A stretch of 64,000 nt of DNA from the NCBI GenBank assembly GCA_035771165.1, contig JAWNZC010000279.1:248001-312000 (forward strand), read 5' to 3'. A model generated the notes under the pieces. That model was not told the origin of the DNA. It saw only the letters and a list, made by a program, of their open reading frames with translations, and did not search any database. This document shows, piece after piece, positions 30,793 through 41,245 of this stretch (position 1 is the stretch's first letter; the number at the start of each line of letters is the position of its first letter). This stretch comes from Paragorgia papillata. Its lineage: Eukaryota; Cnidaria; Anthozoa; Scleralcyonacea; Coralliidae. The position numbers were made by a program, and so were the translations under genes.

Positions 30793-31137
30793 ACGAATTG
30801 ATTTTGGCCCCCCAGTGAAAGTCCCTTTTGCCCCAAGAAAAGTTTCTTAATGCTGAAGTACCGAAACAAATGAACAAAGAATAAAGCAATAAAGATATAA
30901 AAGGAAAATTTCGGACTCGGCTATTACCATATATATAGATAAACAGGTATAGATAAATCTTTATATTAGTTAAATAGTTTTTATTTTGATAAGATTATGT
31001 GGTGACGAAAAATTTTTTTATAGTTCCTCACAAAATTTTCCATATTATATTTGAAAATGAACATGCTGATGAGTTCTGACACAAAGCGAAACAGTCAGAA
31101 ATGTGTTGTATTTTAACTAGTTTTTATGACATTTTAT

Positions 31138-31700
31138 TATATGGCTGGGTTTGATTTCCGGTCCGTACGCAAAACGACGCACGCTCATTGGTTCCCGAGA
31201 GGTTGGGATTTTACGATATTGACCGACCGGTCAATACGCTTTTTTGTTTTGGCGAGAAAATGTCTGAGTTGATTTGAATACAAATAAAAGAGAACTAGGT
31301 ATCTTTATTCAAATATTCTGAACAATAAAATGTGTTGGAACATTACTGCTGGTTCTCTTAAAGCTGTTTCTCTAAAAGCACGACAAATAAAAGCCGAACT
31401 GGTATAAACAAGAAGGCCAAGAGGCGACACGAAGAAGTTAACAGGTAAGGTAAGGTAAACAGCATACTCCGAAGACAAAAACAACACTCGAAACTTAAAA
31501 ATAATATGAACCAATAGCCATATAATAAATTCCTTATTATATAACCTCGTTTGCTCGGTCTGTATGGGAAAGTATGTCCCCTCGGTTTTATCACACAAAC
31601 CTCGCTCCTTCGTCGCTCGGTCTGTATGAAAACATCAGGCAAATACTTTCCCGTACAGGCCTCGCACTCAGTTAATAAGTCTTTATTATGACCTTCAGTG
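31138..31700 (-). repeat. Dispersed repeat, copy 2 (inverted copy at 19225-19765)
   Basis: Shares the blocks listed for 19225-19765 in reverse orientation and ends with 'GGCTGGGTTTGATTTCCGGT' on the left. The minus-strand frames here (31305-31598, 31358-31714) are not preserved in the other copy, so they are not coding. Confidence 0.65.
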
Positions 31701-32040
31701 TTCTTAAAAATCACCCCTCAGAATGCAGGAAATGGCATTTCCGAGACTCTAAATATTTCAAACATTTCCAGCGGAGCACGCCCACGAAACCCCCTAGAAG
31801 AGTCCCTTTTGGGGAACGCCAAGACTGGGTCCGAGTCAAAAATGAGTCAAAATAAGGCTCTTTTTTGCAGCCTGTGCCAGGGCCATTTAATTTGTTCCCG
31901 CCATTTTGTTTTTGGCCGCCATCTTGGCCCTGGGGACGAGGTTGGTTTCTTAACACTTATTAAACAAGCACATCTTAAAAATAAATTTATAATAAGTTTA
32001 ATGTGACGCGTGACATTCATTTTTGGATAGAAAGGTCACA
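31701..32040. repeat. Repeat with GGCCATTT / GCCCTGGGGACGAGGTTGG words
   Basis: 31875-31945 ('CCAGGGCCATTTAATTTGTT', 'CCGCCATCTTGGCCCTGGGG') is a solo copy of the family forming the foldbacks at 38497-38890 and 45872-46262. It lies about 100 bp upstream of the RecQ-like start codon. Confidence 0.5.
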
Positions 32041-32055
32041 GGTTGATTTAGAAAT

Positions 32056-33930
32056 ATGGTTGTACTGGAAGACGCGATTAGTTATGGGCTTGCGAAGTTA
32101 GGATATAAAGAGATGAGAGGTCGGCAACGCGAAGTAGTCGAAGCTTACACACTTGGAAAAGATGTATTCTTAAGTCCGCCGACTGGTTCAGGGAAAAGTT
32201 TATGTTTTGAAATCGCACCGTACGTGCTCGATAACATTAAGAGAGGCTTTATACATCATGTCGACGAAGAATCCATTAAAACAGTTTGCCTCATGTTGTT
32301 GCGCCTCTAGTATCTTTAGTGAAGGACCAAGTGGCAGCACTACGAGAAAAACATGTGGCAGCGATATGTGTCGGCCCAGAATGTAGTTCTATTACAGATA
32401 TCGAAGATGTCAAGAATGGCAAGTATAGGTTATTTTGAGGCCACGAGGGGATATGTGATTTATTCACCGAGGGCGAAGCCCGAGGAGAATAAACACATAT
32501 CCCCGAGGAGCCTCAAAATTATTGTAAGTAATAACATGACTTGAGGGAAATTAGCGATTAAATTTCCCGCAGAAAGATAAAGGGACAGAGGAAGCTTTTA
32601 GAAAAGATTATGGACGACTTGGTGAGTTGCGATCACTTATGAGGAAAGAAGTGTCTTTTATTGCCTGAACAGTGTCAAGGAGACCATAATCAGTGATCTC
32701 TGTATGAAAGACTGTGTGCAAATTACAGGCAATCCCATAATCGATGGAATACACGTTATGCTGTAGCAGAAATTGATATAACTAACCTAGATTTCTCCTT
32801 CAGCTGTCTAATTGATGACTTGGAACAAAAAACTGTTAATATTCCCAGGTTATCATATTTTGTCGCTGGAAACAGCACATGAGGAACTCAATGAACTGTT
32901 CAGTGAATGCTTGCAATTGGGTGATAAAGCTTACCATACTCCCTGCACTCACGGCCAGAAACCAAAAGATGACAGAAGTGTCGTCTGTTCGCTATGTACC
33001 ACAAGAGGACACATTACGCCTGTAAAGGAGAATGTGGAGAAAGAGTTCTGCAAACCTGGTGGAATTGTGCGTGTGTTGTTTTGCTCTGTTGCTTTTGAGA
33101 TGGGAGTGATTGGAGTGAATATTAAGGAAGCATACTTGGTGTTGCATATCGGCCCACCATCTGATTTGGATGATTACCTTCAGGACACTGGACGTGTTGG
33201 TAGGGATATGTTGCATGAGAGCCATGCTGTACTATTGAAGTATAAAGGATGTACTGCCAGCAGAAATATTAGCAAAGAAATGAGAGAATTTGTTAGTAAT
33301 AACAGCTTGTGTATGCAGAAGGAAACTCCTTTTAACTCACTTTGGTTCTGATACACCACCTGACACTGTTTTAGCATGACTACTGTGATGTCTGCTCTAG
33401 GGATTGCAAGTGCACATGTTTTTGCCTTGATCAGTGCACTTGTATCACCATGCAGATGTTCTGAAGTTGAAAATATGTCAGTGATGAAGAAACATTTAAA
33501 GTCTATGAAGGAAAGTTGTGAAACACATGGCCAAGAAAATGTAACTAATGTATCGCAGAGTGGTATAAATAAGTTACAAGATGATCTTTTAGCATAAAGA
33601 TCAGGATTAGCCAAAAAAACTTCCAGGGAAGTAAGTTAAACCTTCCAACAAGCGTTGACGTCACTACTGGCTATAGCATAAGTCGTATTAACCAAGTTAT
33701 CAAGAACATAAATAACATTAGGGATGAACAGTATCTAAAAGAACATTTTGCATTCTTTTCAGATGAGCATGTACAAGCAACATGGGCTTTTGTGTGCCCT
33801 GTGCTTAATAATCCTGATTCAGATCAGGATACTAGTACCTGTAATGATACAGGTAATCTAAGTGTTACAGATCATTCTGAGTCAGACAGTTCCAATGACT
33901 CTGATAAGTATTGTTTTACAAAGTTCTAGT
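32056..33930 (+). pseudogene. RecQ-like DNA helicase, decayed
   Basis: The ATG-initiated start MVVLEDAISYGLAKLGYKEM leads to PPTGSGKSLCFEIAP (Walker A). After a frame change come VVAPLVSLVKDQVAALREKH (motif Ia), DYGRLGELRSLMRKE, and TVSRET (motif III region). Later come VLFCSVAFEMGVIGVNI and DYLQDTGRVGRD (motifs V-VI), then a cysteine-rich stretch (HDYCDVCSRDCKCTC) and an acidic Asp/Ser-rich tail to about 33928. RecQ proteins unwind DNA 3' to 5'. At least four frame breaks and a hairpin insertion (32427-32530) make this a pseudogene. The order of motifs is otherwise complete. The absence of introns in most of the length suggests spread as a mobile or retroposed unit. Confidence 0.8.
32427..32530. 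mobile_element. Small hairpin element inside the RecQ-like pseudogene
   Basis: 'TTATTTTGAGGCCACGAGGG' and 'CCGAGGAGCCTCAAAATTAT' are inverted, and the inner 'GATATGTGATTTATTC' / 'GAATAAACACATATC' pair continues the hairpin to a short loop (GGGCGAAGCCC). It interrupts the reading frame right after the motif Ia block. About 100 bp, non-coding. Confidence 0.75.
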
Positions 33931-34141
33931 GGTGAAAACTCTGATTCTACTTGAATTTTATAACTTATATATAATATCAGAAAAAATCACTATGTACATT
34001 AATTGCATTTGTGGTAACTTAGTCAAAATTACAGTATCACATTACAATAGGCGACTTGCACTAAGAGGTCACGTGATCATAATGCTCTTAAAATAGCAGG
34101 TATAGAATTATAACTCTATAAAACGGATATAGCGTGGTGTT

Positions 34142-34617
34142 TTAATTATTGTACACCTTATCATCTGCACTGGGAGTTTGTGTAGTATCTCTGGTGGCCA
34201 CTTGTCCATGTTGCTTTGCTTCATGCTTCTTAAGATAAGTTGCACACACATACTGTTTTCCACAATATTTGCAGGTTAGGTTGTCTTCTGAAGGTGTGTT
34301 GAGGTCAAATTCTTGCATATTGTTCATGACATGTTTGTCAATGGAACTTCTGACACTCTTCCGCACATACTCTTCCTTGCTAGGGTAAGGTGATTTGGTG
34401 GTCCAGTATACACATTGGTAGTTGGTTCAGCATCGACAATAGTCATCCCAAAGTAACCTAATACACCAACGATTAGATAGGCATCACAAAACTTCTCCAA
34501 AAGTTCTTTAGCTGCATAGTAATACTTTGCTGGATCTTTGGTGACATTCCTGGCATCAATCAGGTTTCGTACTTGATACAGTGTCCCAGTATATCTTGCA
34601 GACAATGTGCTGTACAA
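34142..34617 (-). pseudogene. C-terminal part of a C2H2-tailed cnidarian-type gene, frameshifted
   Basis: The minus-strand frame at 34617 reads YSTLSARYTGTLYQVRNLID, then YYAAKELLEKFCDAYLIVGV and GPPNHLTLARK. After a one-step frame change near 34366 it continues VRKSVRSSIDKHVMNNMQEF and CKYCGKQYVCATYLKKHEAK, a single C2H2 zinc finger (Cys-x2-Cys...His-x4-His). From memory of cnidarian genomes this combination belongs to a large lineage-expanded family of unknown role, and I cannot confirm it here. It lies downstream of, and on the same strand as, 35717-36583, and may be the other end of the same gene. Confidence 0.6.
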
Positions 34618-34800
34618 ATGAAACCATATTACCTGTTAAAAAACAATCAAAAAAGTACAACATTGTTGTATTGTGACATTGTATTGTGACCTCGAGCCGA
34701 AGGCGATACAACACAGTCGCTCATGTTGTATATTATCTAAATAACCATGTTTACCAACTATTTTAGCAATAGTGTATACTCTACTTTCACCAAGAAAAGA

Positions 34801-34829
34801 TCTCTCTCTCTTCCTCTCCCTCTCCCACC

Positions 34830-34901
<72 letters not shown>

Positions 34902-35000
34902 TCCTGTCCCTGTCCCTGTCCCTCTCCCTGTCCCTCTCCCTCTCTCTCTCCCTCTCCCTCTCCCTCTCCCTCTCTCCCCCACTCTCTCTCTCTCTCTCTA
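34801..35000. repeat. Pyrimidine-rich minisatellite, (CCCTGT)n and (TCTCCC)n
   Basis: About twenty CCCTGT units (34827-34935) lie between CTCTCC-type units on both sides. The strand asymmetry is extreme: one strand has almost no purines except the G of each unit. Frames over it (34747-35001 + and 34787-35014 -) encode Pro-Val/Leu-Ser or Gly-Gln repeats and are not genes. Confidence 0.95.
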
Positions 35001-35227
35001 GTTCTAGTGGACATTATTTTAATCCATTCACATTGTGTATGAAATCCTCAAACTTTGAAATGAGACCAAGTCATTGTGATGATGGAGTCCTTCCAGTCCT
35101 TCCTTATTCAAAAATAGGGTCAATTTATCAGTTTTTAACGTACATGCTAATTGCTCCACCTTGACCCATTATCATGTATGAAATACAAAACAAGACCTGG
35201 GTGGCCAATTTGTATGAATATAAACTG

Positions 35228-35332
35228 TACTACTGTACTGCACTGCACTGCACTGCACTGCACTGCACTGTACTGTACTGTACTGTACTGTACTGTACTG
35301 TACTGTGCTGTGCTGTACTGTACTGTACTGTA
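35228..35332. repeat. Pentanucleotide repeat (TACTG / CACTG)n
   Basis: About twenty units of TACTG or CACTG in blocks: TACTG, then six CACTG, then TACTG, with a few GCTGT variants. The block change of variant is typical of tandem-repeat slippage. Confidence 0.95.
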
Positions 35333-35716
35333 CAAAGAAGGTCTTTGTTTGCCTTAAATTAACACAAGCTCAACCATAAGTGACTTACCCTAACCCTAAT
35401 TGAAAATTGGGAAGGAAGGTGGTTAGTGGAATACTTTTGATATCAGCAATGGGTTTCTCGTCTGAAAGATGGTTTGCAGAAATTCTAAAACATATGGTAA
35501 TCCTTGTAAGGATTACTTTTCATCATTTGCCTCGGTTTCACGATCATATCCACGTTGTCTCCAGTGAACGAATAACCTGCATGCATGTCTTTTCTCAGTT
35601 TTGTTAAGCGTTCCGTACTTCCTGCGCTTTGTGAACTTGTTTCTTCACAAGAATTTAGTTTTGTCAACAACTCACTTTCTCTTTCTTTACATCTTCTTCA
35701 ACGTGGCTTTTCCACA

Positions 35717-36600
35717 TCAGAAGTTTACTCTCGAAATCGTTGCCAAAACGTTCAAACATTTTGATCGTTGAATTATATCCCATGCACGTGTACGTCGCTG
35801 AAATTCTTTTGAAACCAACCTTTTAATTTTGAGGCCTGCTTTTTTAAGAATTATACTTTTAATTCTTATCACGGCTGACATTCCCTCGTTGAAGACAGAA
35901 ACCAAGTGACATGCGGCATCGCACATCGAAGGTATAAGAACATCGTTCTTCTTGAGGACATTTCTCGATTGGGAAGGGTTTCGTACAGCAGCTTCGACAA
36001 AACCAAGAAAGACCGGTGTTTTTTCCTTCAGTTCTTTGTGCACATCACTCCAGTTAAATATTTTAAGATCTTCCTTGGACGTTTTGCGCAACAGTGAAGT
36101 ATTCGACACAGCGCACAGCCCTTGTATTTCATTAGTGACGCTGCGAAATATCACCTGTAATGATTCCACTTTGATTTCTTCAACTTTCATCAAAGAAGAT
36201 GCAATTGACTTCGGACTGCCAAGTGCAAGCTGTCGCGCAACTTGAAAATATTTCTCTTGCAAAACGACTTTCTTGGGTGGGCTGTTAGGGTGCCTCATCA
36301 CAACCTATAGAAGAAGTATACAAATGTAATTAGTTGCATTTGATGCATTGGATGCATTGATGCATTTTGATGCATTTGATGCATTTGTCAAAGGACAGAC
36401 GTAAAACTGTATACATGCATGTAGAAATTAGAAAATATTTGTATAACGAAACCGTTGAAACTCACGCCGACTGAAGAAGTTCCTTCGCCAACTTCCAAAG
36501 GTTGCATTTCTTGTTCGGAAGCTATTGGCAGTGCTTGGTTTTCAGGAGATGGCAGTGAATTAAGATCTGCGCCAGAGGAGAACAAATCCCGCCTTTTCAC
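35717..36600 (-). pseudogene. N-terminal part of a C2H2-tailed cnidarian-type gene (two exons)
   Basis: The first segment (about 36600-36463) reads DLFSSGADLNSLPSPENQAL and ends at a GTGAGT donor. The second begins after TTTCTTCTATAG with VVMRHPNSPPKKVVLQEKYF and continues to RSVTNEIQGLCAVSNTSLLR and VLIPSMCDAACHLVSVFNEG, closing at 35717. The splice sites look genuine. The 5' end is cut at about 36584, the start of the tandem-duplicated block, so the original promoter and first codons are missing. I recall this arrangement from large cnidarian families of unknown role; no catalytic motif is visible. Confidence 0.55.
36310..36390. repeat. GATGCATT short tandem repeat in the intron
   Basis: The words 'TTGATGCATT' and 'GGATGCATT' repeat five or six times at 36337-36388, within the proposed intron of the preceding entry. 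Confidence 0.8.
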
Positions 36601-37078
36601 AGGATTTGTGGAAGCACATGGTTGACAAGTATCGTTGCGACTTTCGCTGTGCTGTCGCTTTGTAACACTTTCTCCACGCTCTTCTGCTAAATTAATGGCA
36701 ACGGAGGTGAATAGTTCTTTTACTGAGTTGATTTTTCAACCAGCGAAGCATTTTTATTGGCACAAGAACGGCAAACAACGTTGGTCAGCTAGAGCAGTAT
36801 CACTACCGAAATTCCTTCGATGTTATGAACAACGTTCGTCTTTTTCTTTCCCACAAAAAGTCGTCGTCGCTTATCTGGGTCTTTTACATATTTACCGCAT
36901 TGCAAAACACAGCCCGTCCTTCGAAGTGGGAGAAAGTACTACTCGTTGAAATGTCTTAGTAAGAACTGTTGAAGTAGCCATGAAAACATTGCCTAGCGCT
37001 AGCGCAATATACGAGCTGAAATTGACAACGTGAAGCAGAGTCGAGGTGTGAAACTGACATCCGCGTTTATTTGATACC

Positions 37079-37108
37079 CCCCCCCCCCCCACCCACCCAC
37101 CCACCCAT
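37079..37108. repeat. Poly-C followed by (CCCA)n
   Basis: About 12 C residues then ACCC units; the counterpart in copy B (44310-44352) has about 31 C residues, so the tract changed length after duplication or was mis-sequenced. Confidence 0.9.
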
Positions 37109-38496
37109 AATTATAATTAATGTTCGCGCCAGAATCATGCTAATCAGATTTAAATCTCTGTAGGTGAAACAAGTCGAGCTCACGCCTTCGGCGCTCGTAG
37201 AGATCGACCTGTGGCAAGTCTAGGGTCAGGCGCCTGTTCACTCGGGCTACCGGCCATGTACTGGCGGCTCACGTTCACCTGTGTGAACTAAGAGTATGCA
37301 CCGGCCATATTCACCCTTCGTTCAGGCTCGGTGCACTTGCCTGAAGTGTGCGGAGCCTGAATCGAAGGGTGGATGTGGTGCATAACGATCAAGAGAGTTG
37401 TTACTTGTCAGCCACATCACTGTTGATTAAACTACAAAGTCAGTCAGCCAGTTTCGAAATCTACCAAAAGCGTACACGAACACCTGGACCAAAAGGCAAA
37501 GCTGTTCAACTTTTTGTCCAACTTATATTACTCCAAAAGCGAAAGGAGCAAAGAACATACAACTCACCGGAAGCATAAATAGTAGCGGAAGCAAAAAGTG
37601 CAAAATCGTGACATCCATGCAAATTCCAAAAAGAAACGCGGAGCCGAAACCTAGACTCACCCTACCACAGATTGCCCGAGTAATAAGTAACCACACGTAC
37701 TGGTCGTCGTAAAATCAAGGTTTAGGAGGTGATTACATGGACCAGGCTGAGTTTACGAAACTATTACATGGAGCGGGCTAGCCTGGTAAGCCGGCATGAG
37801 TTTTGAATTGGCGTGGATGGTTTCAGGCCGAAATTCGCAATTATCATGCAGTAAATAAGGGGAAAATTATGTTAGTTTTACTTTAGTTTTACACTAATTA
37901 GTCTATTATTTAGATTGTTATGGTCTTTGCCTCTGGGTCTTAGCTAACTCACGAAAGCCTGTGGTATACCGAGTCTAGGTTTCGGCTCCATTTCTGTTTC
38001 TTTATTATTATTATTATTATTATTTAATTTTTTTTAAGGGGGAGGGGGGGGGGGGTGTCACAAATGTGCAATTATTGCGCAATACGTCCCATATAGGGAG
38101 CCTAGATTTCGAGTTTTCGACACTGCTCTTCGATCACTTCGAGAATTCACCGACATTCATGTTCCTATTCTGTGGTTGTGTCAAGCACATATCCTGATCA
38201 ACCATATAAGCAACTTACTTGGAAAACCAACCAACACTTTGGTCAAAGGCAAAGCTGGTTTAAAAGGAAGAACTCGCAACATCAATAGCTTTAATTAAAA
38301 GCCTATGGAAAGATGCCTCGCTAGAAGCGATTTTATTTGAAACCGGGGATGTTGTGCCAACGAATCACAGTGAAATATTTACTTAAAACCACCAAGTCTG
38401 CAAACTATTTCAAAACTTCTCCAAAGTATACGAGAGAAACACAAAGAAGGTTTGTTCATGAAGACAGAATGGACGAATTGCGAAGGAGACGGAACT

Positions 38497-38890
38497 TGAC
38501 CAACCTCGTACCCAGGGCCATTTGTAGGGAACTGGGCCAAGATAGCGGGAACAAATGGCCTTGGTGGAGGCCAGGCTATCTCAGCCTCTGATTGGTCAAG
38601 AGCTTATGCGTAAATCAGACGGTTTGATTTTGTATTTTTATTTAATTGTATTTCGACCTTGTCGGTTGTTTCTGCACACGGCACAGGAAATTATATTTTA
38701 AACCATGCGATAATTAGGTGTAATTAGGTATAATTACTGTGTAAAGAACTGAGTTCTAGTTAATAAAATGCGCAATATACTGCGCATTTTGAGCTACCCT
38801 CCACCAGGGCCATTTGTTCCCGCCATTTTGTTTTATTCGCCATCTTGCCCCAGTTCCCTACAAATGGCCCTGGGTACGAGGTTGGGTACT
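38497..38890. mobile_element. CCTCGTACCCAGGG foldback, copy A
   Basis: The left arm 'AACCTCGTACCCAGGGCCAT' through 'GGGAACAAATGGCC' (about 38500-38570) is inverted at 38805-38890 ('GGCCATTTGTTCCCGCCA' to 'GGCCCTGGGTACGAGGTTGG'). The spacer of about 235 bp includes 'AAATGCGCAATATACTGCGC'. The frames reading through it (LVPRAICRELGQD-like peptides) arise from the arms and recur wherever the repeat occurs, so they are not genes. Confidence 0.8.
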
Positions 38891-38994
38891 TGACCTGAAT
38901 CAACCTCGTACCCAGGTTTTTTCGCTCCCGCGATATACTGGATATACTAGGGGGGGGGGTCGTTTACACGTTCGTGTTGTTTTGTTTTTATCAT

Positions 38995-39072
38995 GTCTCG
39001 GATTCCGCTATCAAAAAGAGTATTTAATGATAGTAACAAAAATGTTAATTTAAAGCCAAAGCAAGTCACTGG
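38995..39072 (+). pseudogene. RecQ-like N-terminal exon relic, copy A
   Basis: ATG at 38994 opens MSRIPLSKRVFNDSNKNVNL followed by KPKQVT. The same last 16 residues are repeated about 720 bp downstream (39746-39792), where they continue into the Walker A block. The upstream copy has the start codon and the downstream copy a stop at the Leu position. In copy B (46405-46488) the start codon itself is lost (TCATGTCTCGG changed to TCATTTCTGG). Confidence 0.55.
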
Positions 39073-39745
39073 GGTGACCAAACCAAAACTATATTTTTTA
39101 CACCGGAACATAAAACCGTCAAGAATGAAACAAATGAATTATTTACAAAAATAGTTTCAAGTTCTTCAAACTCTCTGTTCGTTCGTGGAGAAACATTACC
39201 ACGAGTGTTTCCCGGTGTCCATTGTTTTACACAACACAAAGGAAACTAAGCTAAATATCTGCTATCAAATTATATTGGCAGATTTCTTTCCACGTATATA
39301 CCAATATGTTTCGTTTCGAAAATATGTGCGTCGCAACCCGTGCATGGTGCTTGTATAAGTGCAACTTTGAAGCGGTGGGTGGGTGGGAAAAAATTCCTGT
39401 GTAGAGCTTACAAGTAGCTTTCAATGTAGAGCTCTTGGATAAAGTGATTCGTTTTGAGCGTTTTGAGCTTATATGTGACTCTTTGCGCGAATTGTAATTG
39501 GTTACTTTTCCCGCCGCAGAGAGAAGTAACGTTCTAATTGGTTAGCAAGTGCCGTATCACATGTTTTTCACGTGCTCTAGCGAGCTGGAAGAAAACGATC
39601 TTTAGAACTATCTGGCATATATATCGGTTGTTGATATAGGTGGGAGTAACACATTGGCCAACTTTCCTGTTCAAGGTTTTGGCACAGCTTGTAGTGAACG
39701 TTGTCTCATTGACTTTAATTTATATATTAGCACACATAAATTGGC

Positions 39746-39898
39746 TTTAATGATAGTAACAAAAATGTTAATTGAAAGCCAAAGCAAGTCACCTGCTTAG
39801 AGGCTCTTTTTAATCGAAGAGATACAGTCGCTGTATTGCCTACAGGATATGGGAAATCGCTGATTTTCCAACTGCTTCCTTCCTTACTCACTGACTGA
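39746..39898 (+). pseudogene. RecQ-like helicase Walker A relic, copy A
   Basis: The frame reads KPKQVTCLEALFNRRDTVAV then LPTGYGKSLIFQLLPSLLTD and stops. Gln in KPKQ is the RecQ motif-0 glutamine and GYGKS the Walker A loop. It differs in sequence from the helicase at 32056 (PPTGSGKS), so it derives from another RecQ subfamily. Nothing of motifs II-VI follows. Confidence 0.7.
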
Positions 39899-40289
39899 CT
39901 GAGAGAAATTTATTCCTGCAGAGGCAATCATGTCGAACAGAAGAGACAGTAACTGGCGACCTAAGCGATATTTTTGCAGTGAGTTACATCGCAAATCTTG
40001 AGACACAAGCGGCAGCACGAACGTGGAATTCCCTCACTGTAGAACTTTTTCGGTGTATTGAACTGTTTCGACATCAAGCCAGGTTAAATGATACGAAATG
40101 ATATGTGATCTCGTGTCGCGGCAATTTAATAAACCGAAACCATACCACAAGACAATACGTACTTACCATCCCCTCCCTAATAACGGTATTTTAAAATCTC
40201 CCAGATTCTGGGAGGCACGTGACCAGCCCATGCCAGCTTTTCGCTCAACGAGTTCGCGAGGGCGGGAGCGAAAAGCCTGGGTACGAGGT

Positions 40290-41245
40290 TGGACCTGAAT
40301 TGTATTAGGCGTTTTTTTTAGGCGGACGGTGACCGGAAGAACAGGAATACAATACAGCACTACTGAACCGCGTATTCTTTGAAAATACTTTTTTACCCAA
40401 AACAAAGGCTATGAATAATCATATATCTAAACTGTTAGCTCATAAGCTTAAATTTCATCTTTATATAAAAATACAGATCTTGTATATATTTATATTGTAA
40501 TGTAATGAAATTATCCCCCTTAAAATACAAGTTTTCTACTTTAAAAGCATGTCTATTGTAGTAAAACAACGATGACAGGCCTCAACGTTCTAGATGTTCC
40601 CGTCGTCTCAAGAACATGAAAATAGAGAGCTTAAGCATATTAGGCGTTTTTGAGCGTTCGGTGACCGGAAGAACAGGAATACAATACAGAACTACTGAAC
40701 CGCGTATTCTTTGAAAATAATTTTTTGCCCAAAACAAAGGCTATAAATATTCACATATCTAAACTGTTAGCTTATAAGCTTAAATTTCATCTTCATTCCT
40801 TTATTTTATATTGTAATGTAATGTAATGAAATTACCCCCCTTAAAATACAAGTTTCAGCCTACTTTAAAAGTATGTCTCATTGTAGTAAAATAGCGATGA
40901 CAGGCCTCAACGTTCTAGAAGTTCCCGTCGTCTCAAGAACGTGAAAATGCTCTCAATGACGTCTTGTGTAGAACGACGACGGCGTTCATCTTGCTCTTGG
41001 AATTTTAAATTACTCATTATCATTGTTTTGAATGAAAAATTATATTGAATTACAACGCCGTCCGTGGCTGTAAAACGTCTGTTGCTTAAGCTCTCTAATG
41101 CTTTCAATGACGTCTTGTGTAGAACGACGACGGCGTTCACTTTGCTCTTGGAATTTTAAATTGCTCATTATCATTGTTTTGAATGAAAAATGCTATTGAA
41201 TTCAATCGCCGTCCGTGGCTCTAAAACGCCTGTATGCTTAAGCTC
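40290..41245. repeat. Internal tandem expansion present only in copy A
   Basis: The block 'GGTGACCGGAAGAACAGGAA' to 'CCTCAACGTTCTAGA' to 'AAGCTCTCTA' occurs at about 40315-40640, again (diverged) at 40660-41095, and its tail a further time at 41096-41245. Copy B has one instance (about 47745-48215). The minus-strand frame 40907-41140 is a by-product. Confidence 0.7.

Noticed and set aside
34747..35014. Open frames with Pro-Val, Leu-Ser and Gly-Gln repeats on both strands
   Set aside because: They are translations of the CCCTGT/TCTCCC minisatellite in every frame; no non-repeat coding sequence is attached.
35228..35332. CRISPR-like array
   Set aside because: There are no spacers; it is a simple pentanucleotide repeat in eukaryotic DNA.
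35147..35362. Tyr/Cys/Thr-repeat frames on both strands
   Set aside because: Translations of the TACTG pentanucleotide repeat.
36635..36949. 104-codon frame (with a near-identical one at 43866-44180)
   Set aside because: Conservation is explained by the recent tandem duplication. It shows no domain and no start or splice context, and a one-base indel alters it between copies.
37348..37578. 76-codon frame repeated at 44590-44820
   Set aside because: Preserved only because the whole block is duplicated; no family resemblance.
38337..38591. Frame ending in LVPRAICRELGQDSGNKWP (also at 45740-45961)
   Set aside because: The C-terminal half is the CCTCGTACCCAGGG repeat, which gives the same peptide wherever it inserts.
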